Below are positions 60,651-64,000 of a DNA stretch of 64,000 nucleotides, one piece after another. The number at the start of each line of letters is the position of its first letter. Position 1 is the first letter of the stretch. Source of the DNA: Isoetes taiwanensis. Its lineage: Eukaryota > Streptophyta > Lycopodiopsida > Isoetales > Isoetaceae. Below the pieces are notes generated by a model. It saw only the letters and a list, made by a program, of their open reading frames with translations, ran no database searches and was not told where the DNA came from. The DNA lies in assembly GCA_021234155.1 (NCBI GenBank), contig JAJEKV010000858.1, positions 1 to 64,000 on the forward strand, read 5' to 3'. The position numbers and the translations under genes are program-made.

Positions 60651-61534
60651 TCACGGCCTTTTTTCTGGGGGGGCTCTCTTCTTGTTGTATTCAGCCATTA
60701 AATTTTGACCATAGTACTCGGGATCCCTTATGTGTAAGACCAGGCGCATGTCCTTGGGCATGGCAGTCACCCGCTTGGCATGTATTCTTTGCAAAGCTGC
60801 GAGTCCTCGAACAGGCCGACACCAAGCTGCTTAGAAGCCATTTGAAGAGCATTTAAAGGCGGTTGCTTGAAGATGCATGGCGGTATGATGTATCGCACCA
60901 CACTCTTGCGCGAGAATCTCTTTCCACGAGCGGCAAATGGGAGGCGGAATGACCATCTCGGTGCTCTTCGATACTTCTTAATCTCGAAAGCTTTTAATGC
61001 CGGGCCGTCTTCCGCTTCCGGCCACTACCCTCACCCACCTCGGCATTTTTGCGGTTTTTGCTCGGCCCGACTCTTCCGGCCGTCTCCTCACCCCGACATT
61101 TGGAGGTTTTGTTGCCGGCCGACTCTTCCGCCCCGATCTCCTCACATTTCTCGTAAGCCTTCCCTTTACGGCGTTGGGCCTCCTCCTTTGATTTGAAGGT
61201 CGGCGCATCCATAGGAGGAGGGAGGGGAAGAGCAAGAAGGAGGCGGTTGCCCAATAATTAATCCGGTGTCATATTATTACGCTCGCGATCTCTCACATTT
61301 TCATCCTCCGATCTCCGAACGGAGTGCACCTCCCTACTACTGCCCATTTTGCTTGCCCCCCCACCCGTCGTCATGCGGATATCTTTTTCGGATCTTTCTG
61401 TTAGGCATGGTCGGAGGAGGATAATCTCTATCAGAGACTTCAGATTCAGATGTGGATGAAGGAGGCGGACTAATGTAATCACCTAGCCTTACACCACCTG
61501 GATGGATCCTTGCGGTTTGCTTAGTTCTTGCCAT
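60651..61534 (-). pseudogene. Divergent histone H3 gene, broken by frameshifts
   Basis: The minus strand opens MARTKQTARIHPGG: H3 residues 1-8 are exact, Lys4 and Gly12-Gly13 are kept, while Lys9, Ser10 and Lys14 are replaced. A long Ser/Pro- then Lys/Arg-rich linker (about 150 codons) replaces the usual 30-residue tail remainder. The fold follows in alternating frames: EIKKY with KSTEMVI (H3 EIRRYQKSTELLI), RLPF, KEILAQE, ALQMASKQLGVGLFEDSQLC (H3 [20 protein letters not shown]), and HAKRVTAMPKDMRL (H3 HAKRVTIMPKDIQL). A 24-residue C-terminal extension not found in canonical H3 ends in EKRP at 60654. There is a frameshift in a G7 run near 61360, a stop near 61258 and several 1-nt shifts in the fold, so as read it cannot make a whole protein. 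Sequencing errors could account for some of the shifts. Confidence 0.9.
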
Positions 61535-61643
61535 GGCTTCTCAGCGGATGGCGCTTTATACTACGAACACTGACAAAAATAGACAACTGGCAAGAGATAA
61601 ATTGTAAAAAAGTAAATATGATGGTAACTTTTTTAAATAATTG

Positions 61644-61703
61644 TACGGAACCCTAAAAAAATATCGGACAAAATACGGAACCCTAAAAAAATATCGGACA
61701 AAA
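61644..61703. repeat. 30-bp direct repeat, two copies
   Basis: TACGGAACCCTAAAAAAATA followed by TCGGACAAAA occurs twice in tandem between the H3-like locus and the next minus-strand frame. Confidence 0.85.
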
Positions 61704-61732
61704 ACACAAATAAAAAAACAAGATTCAAAGCG

Positions 61733-62023
61733 CTAGGCGATAGACAATTTCTTGTTGATCGCGAACTCACTAAACTTTACATTTCCCTCTTGCATGTAGC
61801 CAACCCTAATGCCATCAATGAAATAATGGAAGTCGTTAGCAATCTCCTCTGTCTCCATTAGCTCTCTTTGGGAAGTAGATGATTTTTCTTGCCGACATGC
61901 ACGCGGGGGACAGAAAAGATTGAAGGACTCCACATTGTTACGATATATCTCAAGATTCGTTAATGGGGAGATAATCGTCTTCAGCAGAACTTTCAGTCCA
62001 AAAGGTGCAGAGTTTGTCTATTA
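61733..62023 (-). CDS. Small uncharacterised ORF (partial)
   Basis: The minus-strand frame is open from a stop near 62023 to TAG at 61733 and reads as protein (LEIYRNNVESFNLFCPPRAC, then IANDFHYFIDGIRVGYMQEG). There is no ATG near its left-hand start, so it is either a last exon or a decayed gene. It overlaps the oppositely directed frame at 61920-62282. No family is recognised. Confidence 0.35.
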
Positions 62024-62282
62024 CATCCGTGCATTATGCATGTTCGGGAACCATTCCCAATTGGTATCAAACACTGAAAGGGTGATAGCAATTCGACGGG
62101 ATGTTGTGTTACAATATTTTGACAACCAAGCCGGTCTGCGGGCGAGCAATATGTTAAATTTTTTAGCTGTTGGCTTGACTCACCCAAGGTTGGAAGCTGG
62201 GGTCGATAACATGGAAGTCATTGCCTTGTTGGATCAGTGCGGCAGGGGATTGAAAGAGCATGAAATTGACGACGAAGCTTGA
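61920..62282 (+). CDS. Small uncharacterised ORF
   Basis: The frame is open for 120 codons. The first ATG that could serve is at about 62039 (MFGNHSQLVSNTERVIAIRR), so an upstream exon is likely if it is real. It reads as a soluble helical protein (DVVLQYFDNQAGLRASNMLN, then HPRLEAGVDNMEVIALLDQC) ending in an acidic tail. Hairpin 3 lies about 100 bp after its stop. Confidence 0.4.
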   Translation: MKDSTLLRYISRFVNGEIIVFSRTFSPKGAEFVYYIRALCMFGNHSQLVSNTERVIAIRRDVVLQYFDNQAGLRASNMLNFLAVGLTHPRLEAGVDNMEVIALLDQCGRGLKEHEIDDEA

Positions 62283-62384
62283 AAAATTGGAAGTTATATA
62301 TTTTCCAACTTGTATCGGTAAAATTATTTATGTATAGATTGTATTACTGAAATTATTAATAAAAATTATTTTACTTGTATTTAT

Positions 62385-62446
62385 TCACACCACGCGAAAT
62401 ACATCAGTCTGATTTTCTGTCATATCTAGGTTTTCGCGTCGTGTGA
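62385..62446. repeat. Hairpin 3 of the GATCACACGACGC family
   Basis: TCACACCACGCGAAA at 62385-62399 pairs with TTTCGCGTCGTGTGA at 62432-62446 with one mismatch. Duplicated as hairpin 5. Confidence 0.92.
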
Positions 62447-62516
62447 TATTTCTCTCGGAGAAATGAAATATTATTGGAAAAAAACAATTAATTTATTTAT
62501 TCCTCACAATCTATGT

Positions 62517-62525
62517 TATAAATAG
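62517..62525 (+). promoter_or_regulatory. TATA box of the coiled-coil gene
   Basis: TATAAATAG, 96 bp before the ATG at 62613, followed by a CTTCCGCC-rich leader. The same box and leader precede the duplicated copy (63509-63517). Confidence 0.65.
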
Positions 62526-62612
62526 AAGACCTATCTTGGCTTCGACCTCCGATCGCCTTTCGCCTTCCGCCTTCTGCTCATCTTCTACTTCCGCCTTCCG
62601 CCTTCTGCTCCG

Positions 62613-63032
62613 ATGGCATCTTCATCTTCCTCTAGCAAGCGACCACGCCAAGATAGCACTCCCCAGCGCCCAGAACTGCCCGTGGACATCACCCTTGTAA
62701 TGGTGATGAAGAGATTCAAGGAGATCCACGATGAAAACAGTCGTCTCGTCGCCGAGAATATGGAGGCGGTCAACAGACTAGCCTTCACGAGGGCGCTGCT
62801 GCATGAGCGAGACATTGAGCTCGCGGAAACATTCGCCATGTACCAAGAGGCAACTAGCCACAGGGCCGAGGCAGTTGAAACTGCCCACAGTATTTCGCAG
62901 GCCTTAGAAGATATGGAGAAGAAGCTCCGAGTTGCGGAGGATGAGAACGCAGCCTTACGGCTTCAGCTACAGGACCATGAAAATCAGCTAGACGATGATG
63001 GAAATCAGCTAGAGGATCATGAAGATCCCTAG
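62613..63032 (+). CDS. Coiled-coil protein, first tandem copy
   Basis: 139 residues from ATG 62613, with a TATA box upstream. It begins with a Ser run and a basic patch (SSSSKRPRQ) that could be a nuclear signal. From about residue 35 it is heptad-rich helix (MKRFKEIHDENSRLVAENME, then LRVAEDENAALRLQLQDHEN). It ends in an acidic repeat (ENQLDDDGNQLEDHED). Coiled coils of this type dimerise or scaffold, but no family is recognised. The gene is compact and intronless, with hairpin 3 before and hairpin 4 after it. A shortened duplicate follows at 63.6 kb. Confidence 0.65.
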   Translation: MASSSSSSKRPRQDSTPQRPELPVDITLVMVMKRFKEIHDENSRLVAENMEAVNRLAFTRALLHERDIELAETFAMYQEATSHRAEAVETAHSISQALEDMEKKLRVAEDENAALRLQLQDHENQLDDDGNQLEDHEDP

Positions 63033-63130
63033 CCGTTGTATCTATCTATTTTTTGCTTCAAAGAAAAGTTTTCTCTATTTTTTCATTCTATCTATTCTCT
63101 TGTTCAAATGTATGTTCTGTTTTATTAAAA

Positions 63131-63197
63131 GATCACACGACGCGAAATGCCTTGCTTGCAATTAGGTAGCAATTAATGGATTTCGTGTCGTGTGATC
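63131..63197. repeat. Hairpin 4 of the GATCACACGACGC family
   Basis: GATCACACGACGCGAAAT at 63131-63148 pairs with ATTTCGTGTCGTGTGATC at 63180-63197, the one difference forming a G-T pair. It starts 99 bp after the coiled-coil gene stop. Duplicated as hairpin 7. Confidence 0.94.
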
Positions 63198-63319
63198 TCC
63201 ATGCCGTTCTATCTTTGTTTCAATGAGAAGTTCTATCTTTACTTATGTATTAGTAAAATTACTTATGTATAGATTGTATCACTGAAATTATCAATAAAAA
63301 TTATTTTATTTGTATTTAT

Positions 63320-63381
63320 TCACACCACGCGAAATACATCAGTCTGATTTTCTGACGAACACGAGCTTTCGCGTCGTGTGA
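63320..63381. repeat. Hairpin 5 of the GATCACACGACGC family
   Basis: TCACACCACGCGAAA at 63320-63334 pairs with TTTCGCGTCGTGTGA at 63367-63381. It corresponds to hairpin 3, with the same left half of the loop but a different right half. Confidence 0.92.
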
Positions 63382-63422
63382 TATTTCTTTGGAAGAAAAA
63401 ACGAAGTAACGGTTCTTTTTCC

Positions 63423-63484
63423 TCACATGACGCGAGAAGTAACGGTCCATTTTCCTGACCGACGGCATCCTTCGCGTCGTGTGA
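63423..63484. repeat. Hairpin 6 of the GATCACACGACGC family
   Basis: TCACATGACGCGA at 63423-63435 pairs with TCGCGTCGTGTGA at 63472-63484, with one T-G pair. It has no counterpart in the first tandem copy. Confidence 0.92.
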
Positions 63485-63508
63485 CTCAAGCTACTACGAA
63501 ATCTATGT

Positions 63509-63517
63509 TATAAATAG
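63509..63517 (+). promoter_or_regulatory. TATA box of the second coiled-coil copy
   Basis: TATAAATAG in the same context as 62517-62525, 106 bp before the ATG at 63615. Confidence 0.6.
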
Positions 63518-63614
63518 AAGACCTTCTATCTTGCCTTCGACCTCCGATCCTCTTCCGCCTTCCGCCTTCTGCTCATCTTCTACTTCCGCCTTCCGCCTTC
63601 CGCCTTCTGCTCCC

Positions 63615-63837
63615 ATGGCATCTTCATCATGAGCGAGACATTGAGCTCGCGGCAACATTCACCATGTACCGAGAGGCCAATAGCCGCAGGGCCGAGGCAG
63701 TTTTAACTGCCCACAATATTTCGCATGCGTTAAAAGATATGGAGAAGAAGCTCCGAGCTGCAGAGGATGAGAACGCAGCTTTACGGCTTCAGCGACAGGA
63801 TCATCAAAATCAGCTAGAGGATCATGAAGATCCCTAG
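63615..63837 (+). pseudogene. Coiled-coil gene, second copy with internal deletion
   Basis: It keeps the first 14 bases of the gene, then jumps to ATGAGCGAGACATTGAGC, losing the equivalent of 62627-62802 (176 bp, not a multiple of three). The annotated start therefore stops after five codons. The rest of the coding sequence is close to copy 1 and keeps its final stop at 63835-63837. A shorter product from an internal ATG is possible but unproven. Confidence 0.85.
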
Positions 63838-63917
63838 TATCTATATATTTTTTGTTTCAAAGAAAAGTTTTCTCTATTTTTTGCTTCTATCTGTTCTCTT
63901 GTTTTGTTTTATTGAAA

Positions 63918-63984
63918 GATCACACGATGCGAAATGCCATGCTTGCAATTAGGTAGCAAACAATGGATTTCGCGTCGTATGATC
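63918..63984. repeat. Hairpin 7 of the GATCACACGACGC family
   Basis: GATCACACGATGCGAAAT at 63918-63935 pairs with ATTTCGCGTCGTATGATC at 63967-63984 with one wobble and one mismatch. It starts 81 bp after the stop of the second coiled-coil copy and has the same loop type as hairpin 4. Confidence 0.92.
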
Positions 63985-64000
63985 TCCATAACGTACACCT

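Larger units (their letters stand above)
63260..64000. repeat. Second tandem copy of the coiled-coil gene unit
   Basis: From GTATAGATTGTATCACTG onward it repeats 62330-63260: the hairpin, the TATA box and leader, the gene and the 3' hairpin. Offset is about 990 bp at the TATA box. It runs off the window end. Confidence 0.9.

Noticed and set aside
61337-61534. The MARTKQTAR frame as an independent short H3-tail mimic peptide
   Set aside because: Downstream pieces of the H3 fold on the same strand show it is the first part of a broken H3 gene rather than a separate mimic.
58230-63984. Hairpins as a CRISPR array or integron attC sites
   Set aside because: There is no regular repeat-spacer array, no cas or integrase gene, and the stems lack attC core sites; the setting is a plant nucleus.

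Overview
This is nuclear DNA from a land plant with a large, repeat-rich genome. The plant assignment rests on an intact PII-2-type leucine-rich-repeat (LRR) gene, a CLAVATA1/BAM-type LRR fragment, several degraded pentatricopeptide-repeat (PPR) pieces, and Ty3/Gypsy chromoviruses with a C-terminal chromodomain. Nothing names the species. The single-exon LRR gene, the many gene fragments and the unusual satellite families leave a fern, lycophyte, bryophyte or gymnosperm open.

Layout. 0-5 kb is mostly anonymous, with a two-exon fragment of an unrecognised protein on the minus strand (2.39-3.35 kb). 5-20.7 kb is a nest of broken mobile elements: one chromovirus LTR split into two inverted halves (5.07-5.57 and 11.89-12.91 kb), a pogo-type transposase relic (10.6-11.9 kb), a minus-strand integrase/chromodomain remnant abutting a plus-strand RT-RNaseH-integrase-chromodomain remnant (13.8-16.9 kb), and two further LTRs (17.4-19.0 and 19.1-20.7 kb). 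23.3-28.8 kb is a 2.6-kb tandem duplication, its left edge cutting through an LRR-gene relic. 29.8-30.9 kb carries PPR fragments. 33.4-34.8 kb is the only clearly intact ordinary plant gene (PII-2-like, secreted and probably GPI-anchored). 35.5-48.3 kb is a mosaic of satellites built on GGAATCAC/GTGATTCC and GGGATCAC words, with local duplications of pieces of the LRR genes and a MULE transposase relic. 48.7-49.0 kb is a MITE-like element. 49.4-53.0 kb is empty. 53.02-57.72 kb is a complete non-autonomous LTR retroelement carrying a GCCGTG repeat block.

The right end (57.7-64 kb) is different in kind. It is a gene-dense island with very short introns. It holds a BAH-like-domain gene whose four exons join in frame, a convergent acidic-protein gene whose stop lies 3 bp from the BAH gene stop, a divergent and broken histone H3 gene that keeps the ARTKQTAR tail, GLFED and HAKRVT-MPKD blocks, two small uncharacterised ORFs, and a tandemly duplicated coiled-coil gene. 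Seven hairpins of 62-68 bp with nearly the same stem (GATCACACGACGCG and its complement) but different loops occur only here, in an intron or 5'/3' of ORFs. This island is the best candidate for an undescribed system: either a captured viral or transposon gene cluster concerned with chromatin, or a rapidly evolving plant cluster. The sequence alone does not decide between them.
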